Positions 1 to 5,811 of a stretch of 7,066 bases of DNA are shown piece after piece (the stretch's first letter is position 1; each line of letters starts with the position of its first letter). Origin of the DNA: Defluviitaleaceae bacterium (GTDB lineage: Bacteria > Bacillota > Clostridia > Lachnospirales > WRAX01); contig WQVB01000063.1 in NCBI GenBank assembly GCA_009781815.1, positions 1 to 7,066 on the forward strand, in the 5' to 3' direction. The translations under genes and the position numbers were made by a program. Below the pieces are notes generated by a model that saw nothing but the letters and a program-made list of their open reading frames with translations, made no database searches and was not told the DNA's origin.

Positions 1-156
1 AAACTGCCCCATCTAAGTCGTCATCCTGAGCTTGACTCAGGATCTATGTGGGCTAGTACATACCTTAATTGGGGTTACCTTTCTCCAATTAGATCCCGTG
101 TCAAGCACGGGATGACGACTTAGGGGAGCGAGAGGCGTTTCGCTATAGGTCTAATG
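1..156. repeat. MITE-like palindromic element, copy 1 (left tip cut by window edge)
   Basis: Non-coding element with nested symmetry. Arms 13-26 and 110-123 are a perfect 14-bp inverted repeat (ctaagtcgtcatcc / ggatgacgacttag). Each arm carries its own hairpin: 23-30 with 36-43, and 93-100 with 106-113. The right terminal repeat, gtttcgctataggtctaatg at 137-156, matches the right end of copy 2 (2163-2182) and is the inverse of the left ends at 1999-2018 and 2938-2957. The window begins at aaac, the inner edge of the expected left terminal repeat. No coding capacity, so if mobile it would depend on a transposase elsewhere. Confidence 0.75.
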
Positions 157-175
157 ACGAATATACGAAACGAAC

Positions 176-205
176 AAAAAAACACCCTTAAAATAAGGGT
201 GTTTT
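176..205 (-). terminator. Rho-independent terminator of the MerR-type gene
   Basis: Perfect 12-bp stem (179-190 with 194-205) and a 3-base loop. Read on the minus strand it is followed by a run of seven U (176-182). It lies 3 bp past the stop codon of the regulator gene and separates that transcript from the repeat element on its left. Confidence 0.9.
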
Positions 206-208
206 AAT

Positions 209-940
209 CTACACAACCTCTTCATCAGCAATAGTCTCTACACAATACCCAGCATGACCACACTTTGTACATGTAAGCCATCTAGCTTTGATAGTGCCGC
301 TAGTGCCTAAAACTTTTCCAGGTGCTGGCTTAAACACACCGTTGCACTCAGCACAAATAAATGCCGCATCTTTAAAGTGATACCTAGCCAAAAGCAAGGC
401 CACTGGTATAGTGCAGATAAAGCCTATTACAAAAGGCCACCAAGGCCCGCCAGCTATCCACCATGCTAGCAAAGAGTATTGTGGTATTGATATAATGGAT
501 GCCCACACTATCAATTTTCTAAATTTTTTCTTTACTTTTTTGCTTTTTTCCATCATGGTCTCTATGCCAATTATTGATTTTATAGGGGTGGCCGCATGGT
601 CATCTTGTAGATTTTCTTTAATAGCGTGGATTACCTCAAGCTGCTTTTGCCTTTGGTCTATTTCGCCACCCAAAAGTTTGACCTGCTCATCAAGCAGCAA
701 TGCAAGCACCTTATTCGGCGTCTCGCTTTCTAAAATGCCCTTTATCAAATCTAAAGACAACCCAATGCCCTTTAATGTGCATATAAGTTGCAGCTTGGTC
801 AAATCTTCATCCGTATACAGCCGCCTACCACCTTCCGTCAAATCTGACGGGTGCAACACGCCCTTGGTGTCATAAAACTGCACCGTTCGCACTGTAACCC
901 CGCACAGCTTTGCCATCTCTCCCGTTGTGTATTTTGACAT
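209..940 (-). CDS. MerR-family regulator with two membrane helices and a C-terminal zinc ribbon
   Basis: Predicted 243-aa one-component regulator. Residues 1-70 form a MerR winged helix-turn-helix, with YTTGEMAKLCGVTVRTVQFYD at 4-24 and GGRRLYTDEDL at 37-47. Residues about 78-112 look like the usual dimerisation coiled coil. A basic stretch (132-142) leads into two hydrophobic helices (about 143-163 and 167-187). The C-terminus has paired Cys-X2-Cys motifs (C196/C199 and C224/C227, plus C233) typical of a zinc ribbon. The start at 940 is chosen because a near-perfect Shine-Dalgarno site (ggaggtga) precedes it; an in-frame ATG at 973 has no such site. Most MerR proteins are soluble, so this one should be membrane-tethered with DNA-binding and ribbon domains probably both cytoplasmic. 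The ligand is unknown. It follows the SagB-like gene on the same strand and has its own promoter and terminator. Confidence 0.85.
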   Translation of the reverse strand: MSKYTTGEMAKLCGVTVRTVQFYDTKGVLHPSDLTEGGRRLYTDEDLTKLQLICTLKGIGLSLDLIKGILESETPNKVLALLLDEQVKLLGGEIDQRQKQLEVIHAIKENLQDDHAATPIKSIIGIETMMEKSKKVKKKFRKLIVWASIISIPQYSLLAWWIAGGPWWPFVIGFICTIPVALLLARYHFKDAAFICAECNGVFKPAPGKVLGTSGTIKARWLTCTKCGHAGYCVETIADEEVV

Positions 941-963
941 AGATTCACCTCCCTTATGCTTTG

Positions 964-994
964 ACAATAGCATATAACGCTACGTTACAAGCAA
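964..994 (-). promoter_or_regulatory. MerR-type promoter with palindromic operator in a 19-bp spacer
   Basis: On the minus strand, TTGCTT (989-994) and TATTGT (964-969) are separated by exactly 19 bp. That spacer contains the palindrome TAACG-TAG-CGTTA (975-987). Over-long 19-20 bp spacers with a central dyad are the known signature of MerR-controlled promoters. The predicted transcription start, near 957, gives a short leader containing the ribosome binding site. The -35 box is weak (3 of 6 matches), which fits an activator-dependent promoter. Autoregulation is inferred. Confidence 0.5.
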
Positions 995-1037
995 TAGGTT
1001 ACGCTAGATGATTTTTACTTTCACATAAATTTAATAT

Positions 1038-1808
1038 TTATTTATCCTTAGCTTTCCCAAAAGGTATGGCATATACTACAAACTCATCCACACCATCAAG
1101 GCCAATTATCTCATCACAAAGGTTTTGATCAAAAGCTGCTACACAGCAAGAGCTTAAGCCTAAAGCACATGCAGAAAGCATCACATTTTGCCCCAAGTGG
1201 CCAAGGTCTATAAGCATAACACGGTGAGCCATCTCGCCATATCTCCACTCCGCCTTATATGGCACACAGCTAACAAACATGGTTGCAGGGGCGGTTTTTG
1301 ACCATGCTTGGTCTGCCAGCATAGAGCTTATGGTGTCTTTAAATTTTTTCATCTCAGCTACATATTCTATAGCTACAACCTTTTTTCCAATGTTTTCTAC
1401 AGGTAGGTAGAGGTATATGCCAGGCTCAAGCCCCTCTACATTTTGCACCGCCACATATAGCTCAAAAGGGTGGCGTGCCCCTCCGCTAGGTGCAGGGCGA
1501 AGGCTTGCAACATCTCCCTTGCCTGCATATGCTTGCATGCCAAAGGCTGTGTAAAGCATATAAGCCAGCTGAGCTTGGGTAAGGGCTACATCCTCATCAA
1601 AAACACGTGAGGTGCGGCGGGTGTCAAGCAGGTTGGTGTAGCTATCGTTTATCACCACAGCATCAAAAGCAGGCAGGGTTATAACCTTGCCTTTAGGGGT
1701 CTTTCCGTGAGGTGGGTGAGGCAGGCCTAGCTGCTGGTCGGTCTTTCTCATCCCTCTTGAAAAGTTTGGGCATTTCATCTCATTGCGATTTTCATGGATT
1801 TTGCTCAT
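1038..1808 (-). CDS. SagB/ThcOx-like FMN-dependent nitroreductase-fold dehydrogenase
   Basis: Predicted 256-aa cytosolic flavoenzyme of the SagB-type branch of the nitroreductase superfamily. Signs are the N-terminal basic motif RRTSRVFDE (64-72), RPAPSGGARHP (104-114) expected to contact FMN, GLEPGIYLY (126-134), and the helix GEMAHRVMLIDLGHLGQN followed by ALGLSSCC (191-222). Family members oxidise azoline rings to azoles in peptide natural products. That requires a cyclodehydratase and a precursor peptide, and neither is seen here, so this is a stand-alone homologue with unknown substrate. The start is supported by ggagg nine bases upstream. There is no convincing terminator between it and the MerR-type gene 97 bp downstream on the same strand, so read-through into the regulator is possible and a functional link is plausible but unproven. 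Its upstream region holds a long inverted repeat. Confidence 0.85.
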   Translation of the reverse strand: MSKIHENRNEMKCPNFSRGMRKTDQQLGLPHPPHGKTPKGKVITLPAFDAVVINDSYTNLLDTRRTSRVFDEDVALTQAQLAYMLYTAFGMQAYAGKGDVASLRPAPSGGARHPFELYVAVQNVEGLEPGIYLYLPVENIGKKVVAIEYVAEMKKFKDTISSMLADQAWSKTAPATMFVSCVPYKAEWRYGEMAHRVMLIDLGHLGQNVMLSACALGLSSCCVAAFDQNLCDEIIGLDGVDEFVVYAIPFGKAKDK

Positions 1809-1845
1809 ATTTTGTTTCCTCCCTCAAAAGCTTGTATACTCTTAC

Positions 1846-1885
1846 GCAATTAAAACCTTGCTAAAAATCTAAGGATTTTAATTGC
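1846..1885. promoter_or_regulatory. 40-bp inverted repeat upstream of the SagB-like gene
   Basis: gcaattaaaacctt (1846-1859) pairs with aaggattttaattgc (1871-1885), leaving one bulged base and an 11-base loop. It lies 37 bp upstream of the start codon of the SagB-like gene. It could be an operator dyad, a leader hairpin, or a terminator for transcription arriving from the yhbY side. There is no good U-run on the minus strand (TGCGTAAG follows), so a terminator is the least likely. I could not identify a convincing -35/-10 pair for the gene here. Confidence 0.45.
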
Positions 1886-1910
1886 AGGGGGGTGTATAGT
1901 TACGTCCGTC

Positions 1911-1983
1911 GTCATCCTGAACCCTTTGCAAGGCTTAATTCAGGATCCCCTCCCTCCCTGAATTATATCAGGAAGGGAGGGGC
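1911..1983. repeat. Tandem palindromes related to the MITE-like arms
   Basis: Two adjacent hairpins. The first is atcctgaa (1914-1921) with ttcaggat (1939-1946), resembling the gtcatcctgag arms of copies 1 and 3. The second is a 15-bp C-rich stem (1947-1961 with 1968-1982, one mismatch) with a 6-base loop. Copy 2 of the element starts 16 bp further on, so this may be the remnant of another copy. The remaining bases between the SagB-like gene and yhbY hold no gene that I can support. Confidence 0.55.
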
Positions 1984-1998
1984 TGCACAACAATCCCG

Positions 1999-2182
1999 CA
2001 ATAGACTTCTAACGAAACAAACCCAATATACAACCCACCCTGTAGGGAATGGATTCATCCATTCCGCAATTGTTTATCTTAACCATGATAATAACCCTAC
2101 TCAAATGATAACGGAAAGGATAAATCCCTTCCCTACAGGGTGGGTTAGTAAAGTTGTGTTTTGTTTTGCTATGGGTCTAATG
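1999..2182. repeat. MITE-like element, copy 2 (complete)
   Basis: Imperfect terminal inverted repeats caatagacttctaacgaaac (1999-2018) and gttttgctatgggtctaatg (2163-2182) match the ends of copies 1 and 3. The interior differs from them: a perfect 16-bp inverted repeat (2033-2048 with 2130-2145, acccaccctgtaggga) encloses a 9-bp hairpin with a 2-base loop (2046-2054 with 2057-2065). It has no coding capacity. The element lies 74 bp downstream of yhbY on the minus strand and could end or stabilise the obg-yhbY transcript, since no conventional terminator is visible there. Target duplications are not obvious. Confidence 0.7.
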
Positions 2183-2256
2183 ACGAGATGGACGCTATTT
2201 GTTCACTCCCAATTGTGTAAGAGTATTATATCAATTTTACCAATTTATATATCTAT

Positions 2257-2550
2257 TTATTTATCTAAAACTCCCTCTTTTTTCGTGGTGGATTTTTTAT
2301 ACAAAACAATCTTGCGACCTATAACCTGCACCACCTCAGAACCAGTGCGAGAGCTTACAATCTCGGCAGCCTCTCTAACATCTAGCTCACAATTTTCTAA
2401 AAGGTCGATTTTTATTAACTCTCTTTTTTCCAACGCTTCTCTAATACCTGCCACCATCTCAGGCACAACACCTTGCTTACCTAGGTGAAATATAGGTGTT
2501 AATTTGTTTGCCATGCCCCTTAGGGTGGCTCTATCTTTGCTATTTAACAT
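2257..2550 (-). CDS. yhbY: YhbY-type CRM-domain RNA-binding protein
   Basis: Predicted 97 aa, the normal size for the single-domain YhbY family, which binds rRNA and takes part in ribosome assembly. The CRM fold is recognisable from MLNSKDRATLRGMANKL (1-17), the GKQG loop (24-27, the conserved GxxG), RELIKIDLLEN (43-53) and the closing strand VQVIGRKIVLYK (74-85). The start at 2550 is chosen because it restores the canonical MLxSKxRxxLRG beginning and has an aagagga ribosome binding site; in-frame ATGs further upstream lack one. It lies 31 bp after the small membrane-protein gene, in the operon headed by obg. In many Bacillota obg and yhbY are neighbours in a ribosome-assembly cluster; here two other genes and a repeat intervene, and nadD is not present between them. 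Confidence 0.93.
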   Translation of the reverse strand: MLNSKDRATLRGMANKLTPIFHLGKQGVVPEMVAGIREALEKRELIKIDLLENCELDVREAAEIVSSRTGSEVVQVIGRKIVLYKKSTTKKEGVLDK

Positions 2551-2581
2551 TTTATTTTCCTCTTCAATTCTCATAATTTTG

Positions 2582-2902
2582 CTATCTTTTGCTATAATAC
2601 AAAACATATTGTACAAACATCAAAACCAACGCAATGCCAGCCAGCACTCCATAAATACTATAAGGGAGCATGAAACGTGGCAATAAAACCATCATAAAAA
2701 CCACGGAAACAATGCTGTTGCATATAGAAACACCTATACCCCAAGCAAGGCTCTTGTCCATGCCGATAGCACCAACCAGCCTAAACACTCCCCATATCAG
2801 CCATATCCAATTACTAATTGGCATATCCCATAAAAAGAACCCGACTATCTCTATAATGCTGTGTGCTATGATAATCAAAGTTGATATTCTATATGGATTC
2901 AT
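2582..2902 (-). CDS. Small four-helix membrane protein of unknown function
   Basis: Predicted 106-aa protein that is almost entirely hydrophobic, with four likely transmembrane helices at about 7-25, 30-49, 56-76 and 82-103 and a short basic tail (YYSKR). Aromatic residues (WDMPISNWIWLIWG) crowd the loop before helix 2. I do not recognise a named family or any catalytic motif. The start at 2902 is preferred over an ATG at 2926 because the purine-rich ribosome binding site (aaagga, nine bases upstream of 2902) would otherwise lie inside the coding region. It is cotranscribed upstream of yhbY with a 31-bp gap and is separated from the HD gene by the copy-3 repeat. Confidence 0.75.
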   Translation of the reverse strand: MNPYRISTLIIIAHSIIEIVGFFLWDMPISNWIWLIWGVFRLVGAIGMDKSLAWGIGVSICNSIVSVVFMMVLLPRFMLPYSIYGVLAGIALVLMFVQYVLYYSKR

Positions 2903-2937
2903 AGCTAATATTCCTTTCCCCTCCAATGCCTATCACT

Positions 2938-3108
2938 CAATAGACTTGTAGCGAAACACCTCTTCAGCCCTCCTAAGTCGTCATCCTGAGCTTGACTCAG
3001 GATCTAATTGGAGCAGGGCAGTCCTAATCAAGGTATACACTATCATACATAGATCCTGAGTCAAGCTCAGGATGACATGGAGGGGATGGTTTCGCTACAG
3101 GTATAATT
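2938..3108. repeat. MITE-like element, copy 3 (complete, inside the obg operon)
   Basis: Terminal repeats caatagacttgtagcgaaac (2938-2957) and gtttcgctacaggtataatt (3089-3108) are inverted copies of each other with a few mismatches. The inside carries the same arms as copy 1: atcctgag (2983-2990) with ctcaggat (2996-3003), and atcctgag (3053-3060) with ctcaggat (3066-3073). Both arms also pair with one another. It sits between the HD gene and the membrane-protein gene, so it should be transcribed as a large folded RNA segment within the operon. Its right terminal repeat overlaps the last codons and the stop codon of the HD gene (3095-3097). Confidence 0.8.
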
Positions 3109-3727
3109 CTGCCCCATCAATCATGATTTTATAGCTCAACCCAAAACAAAGAGACAAATCAGCTATACTTTGATAAACTTTCTTGGTAAAGTAATATTCA
3201 TTCATTTCGATTATATCTATTTTGCCATCTGAAATAAAATTGACTTTTAGAGTTTGGTTTTGGATAGTAAAATCCACCGCCTTAATATGCCCATATTGCC
3301 TATTGCCAGCAATCAGCAAGCCGTTAGGTAATAATCTTTCTGCGGTAATGTCAATTTTATCGGCAAAAACTAATATCTTCCCATAGACGCTTTCTGCCCT
3401 GCCGCTATGCTCACTAATAGCGATGATTATTTTTGCGATTTGCGCTTGAGACAAGCCCTTATCTTGCAGGTACACACTCGCCCACTCAGCACTTCGCTCA
3501 GCATGCCCGTCTTTACCTCCGCTTAAACAACCTATATCATGCAACAATGCGGCAATTTTTATAGCCTCCGCATCCTCATGGTTAAACCTTAGCAATTGTG
3601 CGATTTTTTCGCAATTGTTCATCACACGCTTAACGTGTCCGAAATCATGCCTGGTATACTCTCCCAAAGAAATTTCTTTTTTAGCGATTGTTGAATAGGC
3701 GTCAATGATCTTGATGTCGCTAAGCAT
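3095..3727 (-). CDS. HD-domain phosphohydrolase
   Basis: Predicted 210-aa cytosolic metal-dependent phosphohydrolase of the HD superfamily. Candidate ligands are H31 (in RHDFGHVKRV, 26-35), the signature H63-D64 in LLHDIG, and D123 in FADKID. H75 and H107 are additional conserved-looking histidines that could hold a second metal. The C-terminal 70 residues are a small mixed region of unknown role. Start at 3727: the ATG follows the obg stop with one base between (TAA-G-ATG). No Shine-Dalgarno site is visible, so translation is probably coupled to obg. An open frame continues further upstream only because it overlaps obg. The substrate is unknown; the position resembles yqeK in Bacillota obg clusters, but I cannot equate the two. 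The final codons come from the copy-3 repeat. Confidence 0.85.
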   Translation of the reverse strand: MLSDIKIIDAYSTIAKKEISLGEYTRHDFGHVKRVMNNCEKIAQLLRFNHEDAEAIKIAALLHDIGCLSGGKDGHAERSAEWASVYLQDKGLSQAQIAKIIIAISEHSGRAESVYGKILVFADKIDITAERLLPNGLLIAGNRQYGHIKAVDFTIQNQTLKVNFISDGKIDIIEMNEYYFTKKVYQSIADLSLCFGLSYKIMIDGAELYL

Positions 3728-3728
3728 C

Positions 3729-5009
3729 TTATTTAAAATATTCAAACTCCAAATCATAAATACGCACGGTATGCCCCTCTTCAATGCCCATTTCTTCAAG
3801 CTTAGCAACAATACCCTTGTCTTTAAGATACTTCTGGAAGAAGGCATTGCCCTTCTCTGTCTCAAGGTTGGTATAGCCCACCATCTTTTCAACCCCAACG
3901 CCCTCAACAACAAAATAGTCATCTTCAATAGCCGTTACGGTAAATGGTGCATTGTCGTGGTCAGGTTCTCTTTCCACATAATCCTCTTCAAAAGCTATAG
4001 GTGCATCAGGAATATCCTCTAAAATCTCAAAGGCAGCCTCCATCAAACCATCAAGCCCTTGGTTGCTGGCAGCAGACACTTCAAACAGCTGCCAATTATT
4101 TTCTTTGCACAATTTCTTAATAGCTGGCAGGTTCTCAGCTGCTTCTGGCAGCACGTCCATCTTATTTGCAGCCACAATCTGCGGGCGGTTTCTAAGCCCC
4201 TCATCATACCCAAAAATCTCTTTGTTTATAATGTTGATAGCATCAACTGGGCTCGTCCCCTCCATGCCGCTAGCATCCGTTACATGGATGAAAACCTTGC
4301 AACGCTCTACATGCCGCAAAAAGTCAATACCAAGGCCAACACCCTCGCTAGCCCCTTCAACCAAGCCAGGTATATCTGCCAACACAAAATCTTGCCCCTT
4401 AGCATTGCGAACAACCCCTAAATTAGGCGACAATGTGGTAAAGTGATAGTTTGCAATTTTAGGGTTAGCATTTGTAACCATGGAAAGTATGGTAGATTTG
4501 CCCACATTAGGCATGCCCACCAGCCCCACATCTGCAAGGGTTTTAAGCTCCAGCACCACCTCGTAAGATTTTGAAGAGCGACCCCTCTCAGCATAGCGAG
4601 GAGCCTGCCTTGCAGCCGTTGCAAAATGCTGGTTGCCTCGCCCGCCTCGCCCGCCTTTTATAAGCACTCGCCTCTCCCCCGCTTCTTTCAAATCCAGCAT
4701 AACAAGATCGGTTTCAACCTCACGCACAATGGTACCCACAGGAACTTTAATCACCACATCCTCGGCAGATTTGCCCGTGCGGTTGTTCTTCTTGCCGCTT
4801 TCGCCTGGCTGGGCAATAAAGCTGCGTTTATAGCGAAAATCAAGCAAAGTAGCCATATTGGGGCAAGCCTCAAAAATAATAGCTCCCCCTCGCCCTCCGT
4901 CGCCACCGTCAGGCCCGCCGTTTAACACATATTTAGCACGGTGAAAAGAGACAAAACCACTGCCTCCATCGCCGCCAGCTATTTTTATTTTAACCTTATC
5001 AACAAACAT
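3729..5009 (-). CDS. obg: Obg/CgtA family GTPase, 50S ribosome assembly
   Basis: Predicted 426-aa essential GTPase that binds the large ribosomal subunit during late assembly. It has three domains. The glycine-rich Obg fold spans 1-158 (AGGDGGSGFVSFHRAKY, GGPDGGDGGRGG, KGGRGGRGNQHFAT). The G domain spans about 159-333, with G1 GMPNVGKS (165-172), switch I TTLSPNLG (191-198), G3 DIPGLVEGA (212-220), G4 NKMD (282-285) and G5 SAAS (312-315). The OCT domain runs from about 350 to 426 (NAPFTVTA to VRIYDLEFEYF). Length and all motifs are normal. The start at 5009 has aggtga six bases upstream. In many bacteria obg follows rplU-rpmA; here it heads its own operon with a dedicated promoter. Confidence 0.98.
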   Translation of the reverse strand: MFVDKVKIKIAGGDGGSGFVSFHRAKYVLNGGPDGGDGGRGGAIIFEACPNMATLLDFRYKRSFIAQPGESGKKNNRTGKSAEDVVIKVPVGTIVREVETDLVMLDLKEAGERRVLIKGGRGGRGNQHFATAARQAPRYAERGRSSKSYEVVLELKTLADVGLVGMPNVGKSTILSMVTNANPKIANYHFTTLSPNLGVVRNAKGQDFVLADIPGLVEGASEGVGLGIDFLRHVERCKVFIHVTDASGMEGTSPVDAINIINKEIFGYDEGLRNRPQIVAANKMDVLPEAAENLPAIKKLCKENNWQLFEVSAASNQGLDGLMEAAFEILEDIPDAPIAFEEDYVEREPDHDNAPFTVTAIEDDYFVVEGVGVEKMVGYTNLETEKGNAFFQKYLKDKGIVAKLEEMGIEEGHTVRIYDLEFEYFK

Positions 5010-5053
5010 GTCTAATCACCTATAATATTTTCTAATAATAAAATCTGCAGACC

Positions 5054-5082
5054 ATTATAACATAAAAACGCCTTAAAAGCAA
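5054..5082 (-). promoter_or_regulatory. Sigma-A-type promoter of the obg operon
   Basis: On the minus strand TTGCTT (5077-5082) and a perfect TATAAT (5054-5059) are separated by 17 bp. The predicted start near 5047 gives a leader of about 38 nt containing aggtga. The -35 box overlaps the edge of the upstream terminator by two bases, so obg expression should be largely independent of the gene before it. Confidence 0.75.
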
Positions 5083-5126
5083 ATAAAACAAGCCCGCCAA
5101 AATGTATCAGCAGGCTTGTTTTATTT
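5081..5126 (-). terminator. Terminator between the structured element and obg
   Basis: Perfect 14-bp inverted repeat (5081-5094 with 5113-5126) with an 18-base loop. The minus-strand transcript ends in a U-rich tail (TTTTATTTGCTTTT). It would end the transcript of the 92-aa gene. The stem is also nearly symmetrical for the opposite strand, so it could work both ways. Confidence 0.8.
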
Positions 5127-5127
5127 A

Positions 5128-5298
5128 GGACGTGTGCATGCTATAAGTTCATGCAGATTTGCGAGTTTGACACGTTGCTGCCTCGTCAGCTTTATGAGAT
5201 GCTGACGAAGTGTGCCTAAAGGCACATGAGGAAGTATCTCATAAAGCTGACGAAAATATCAGCCGCAAAGGTGCGTGGGCGTTAGCATAAACATGTCC
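5128..5298 (-). other. 171-bp inverted-repeat element, possible structured RNA or MITE
   Basis: Ends ggacgtgtgcatgcta (5128-5143) and tagcataaacatgtcc (5283-5298) pair over 16 positions with two mismatches and one G-U on the minus strand. Inside is a perfect 17-bp inverted repeat (5184-5200 with 5236-5252) enclosing a TGTGCC/GGCACA hairpin (5211-5226). There is also a small hairpin cgca/tgcg (5264-5275), and an alternative partner, gctgacg at 5201-5207, that competes for cgtcagc at 5184-5190. No ORF of note. It lies between the stop codon of the 92-aa gene and the terminator, so it should be transcribed as a 3' UTR. I see no signature of 6S, SRP, tmRNA or RNase P RNA, and no clear target-site duplication. 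A minus-strand ncRNA or a non-autonomous repeat both fit. Confidence 0.55.
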
Positions 5299-5305
5299 TG
5301 ATATG

Positions 5306-5584
5306 TTATACTCTCGAACAATCTAAAATCTCATCCACAATCTCGGATACTGCCGAAGGCGGAGTAGTGTTGTTTGCCAAAGTTTCTATAAGACTTTCAA
5401 TATAGGCTAAATCACGGGTTATAAAGCCCGTATCTTCCCTTTCTTTTAATAGGCCTTCTTCAAACATTTCTACAATAATGCCATAAATGTTTTCCGTGCC
5501 TTCCTCACTTATCATCTCTTGCTCTGTCATAAAATACTTCAAATCAAAGCCTTCGCTTTGTCTTTCAAAAAGCATCTTTTTCAT
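5306..5584 (-). CDS. Small acidic protein, resembles DUF6514-type Bacillota proteins
   Basis: Predicted 92-aa soluble acidic protein without signal peptide or membrane segment. Its pattern is a tyrosine-containing strand and YGIIVEMFEEG (34-44), a short variable turn, ITRDLAYIESLIETLANN (55-72) and a closing helix SAVSEIVDEIL (77-87). This layout recalls the small DUF6514 proteins of Clostridia, which have no established function; I recognise it from memory only. The start at 5584 has aaaggaga eight bases upstream. It has a perfect consensus promoter, an 84-nt leader and a 3' region of more than 200 nt that holds the 171-bp element and the terminator, so it appears to be a strongly expressed single-gene transcript. 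Confidence 0.75.
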   Translation of the reverse strand: MKKMLFERQSEGFDLKYFMTEQEMISEEGTENIYGIIVEMFEEGLLKEREDTGFITRDLAYIESLIETLANNTTPPSAVSEIVDEILDCSRV

Positions 5585-5674
5585 TGTTTAATCTCCTTTG
5601 CCTTTGTAATTTGGATTATATGAGATATAGAATATATTTTTGTTATAAATGCTTTTATATTACTGTTATGTATG

Positions 5675-5703
5675 ATTATATCATGAATCTATTGCTATGT
5701 CAA
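5675..5703 (-). promoter_or_regulatory. Perfect consensus sigma-A promoter of the 92-aa gene
   Basis: Minus strand: TTGACA (5698-5703), a 17-bp spacer and TATAAT (5675-5680), all at the optimum. The predicted start near 5668 gives an AT-rich leader of about 84 nt before the ATG at 5584. Such an ideal promoter suggests high basal transcription unless a repressor acts on it. Confidence 0.88.
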
Positions 5704-5773
5704 GCATAATATGGAAATTATTTTATATAAAAATAACCAAACATTTCGGCACTAGAAGCAAAATATTCGTTGC

Positions 5774-5808
5774 AAAATAAAAAACCACTTATACAAATAA
5801 GTGGTTTT
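5774..5808 (-). terminator. Terminator next to the tRNA-Asn pseudogene
   Basis: Perfect 12-bp stem (5781-5792 with 5797-5808), loop acaa, followed on the minus strand by TTTTTTATTTTG. It is homologous to the terminator of the intact tRNA-Asn (6826-6854): both contain aaaaaaccactta and taagtggttt. It has been retained although the tRNA copy beside it has decayed. Confidence 0.85.
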
Positions 5809-5811
5809 CAA

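Noticed and set aside
1831..1900. Promoter for the SagB-like gene
   Set aside because: TATACA-like -10 boxes exist on the minus strand, but no -35 box at 16-18 bp is convincing, so none was annotated.
1892..2488. Plus-strand open frame of 198 codons
   Set aside because: It runs across repeat palindromes and then antisense through yhbY, has no ribosome binding site, and its translation is low-complexity without recognisable domains.
3729..3928. N-terminal extension of the HD protein overlapping the end of obg
   Set aside because: The extension is obg sequence read in another frame; the ATG at 3727 immediately after the obg stop gives a normal HD protein.
4059..4446. Several plus-strand open frames antisense to obg
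   Set aside because: They are shadows of the strongly conserved obg coding sequence, with no start signals of their own.
5128..5298. Known housekeeping RNA (6S, SRP, tmRNA, RNase P)
   Set aside because: No GGAAG/AGCAG SRP loop, no tRNA-like ends, too short for RNase P, and a branched internal fold unlike 6S. A covariance search would be needed to exclude other classes.
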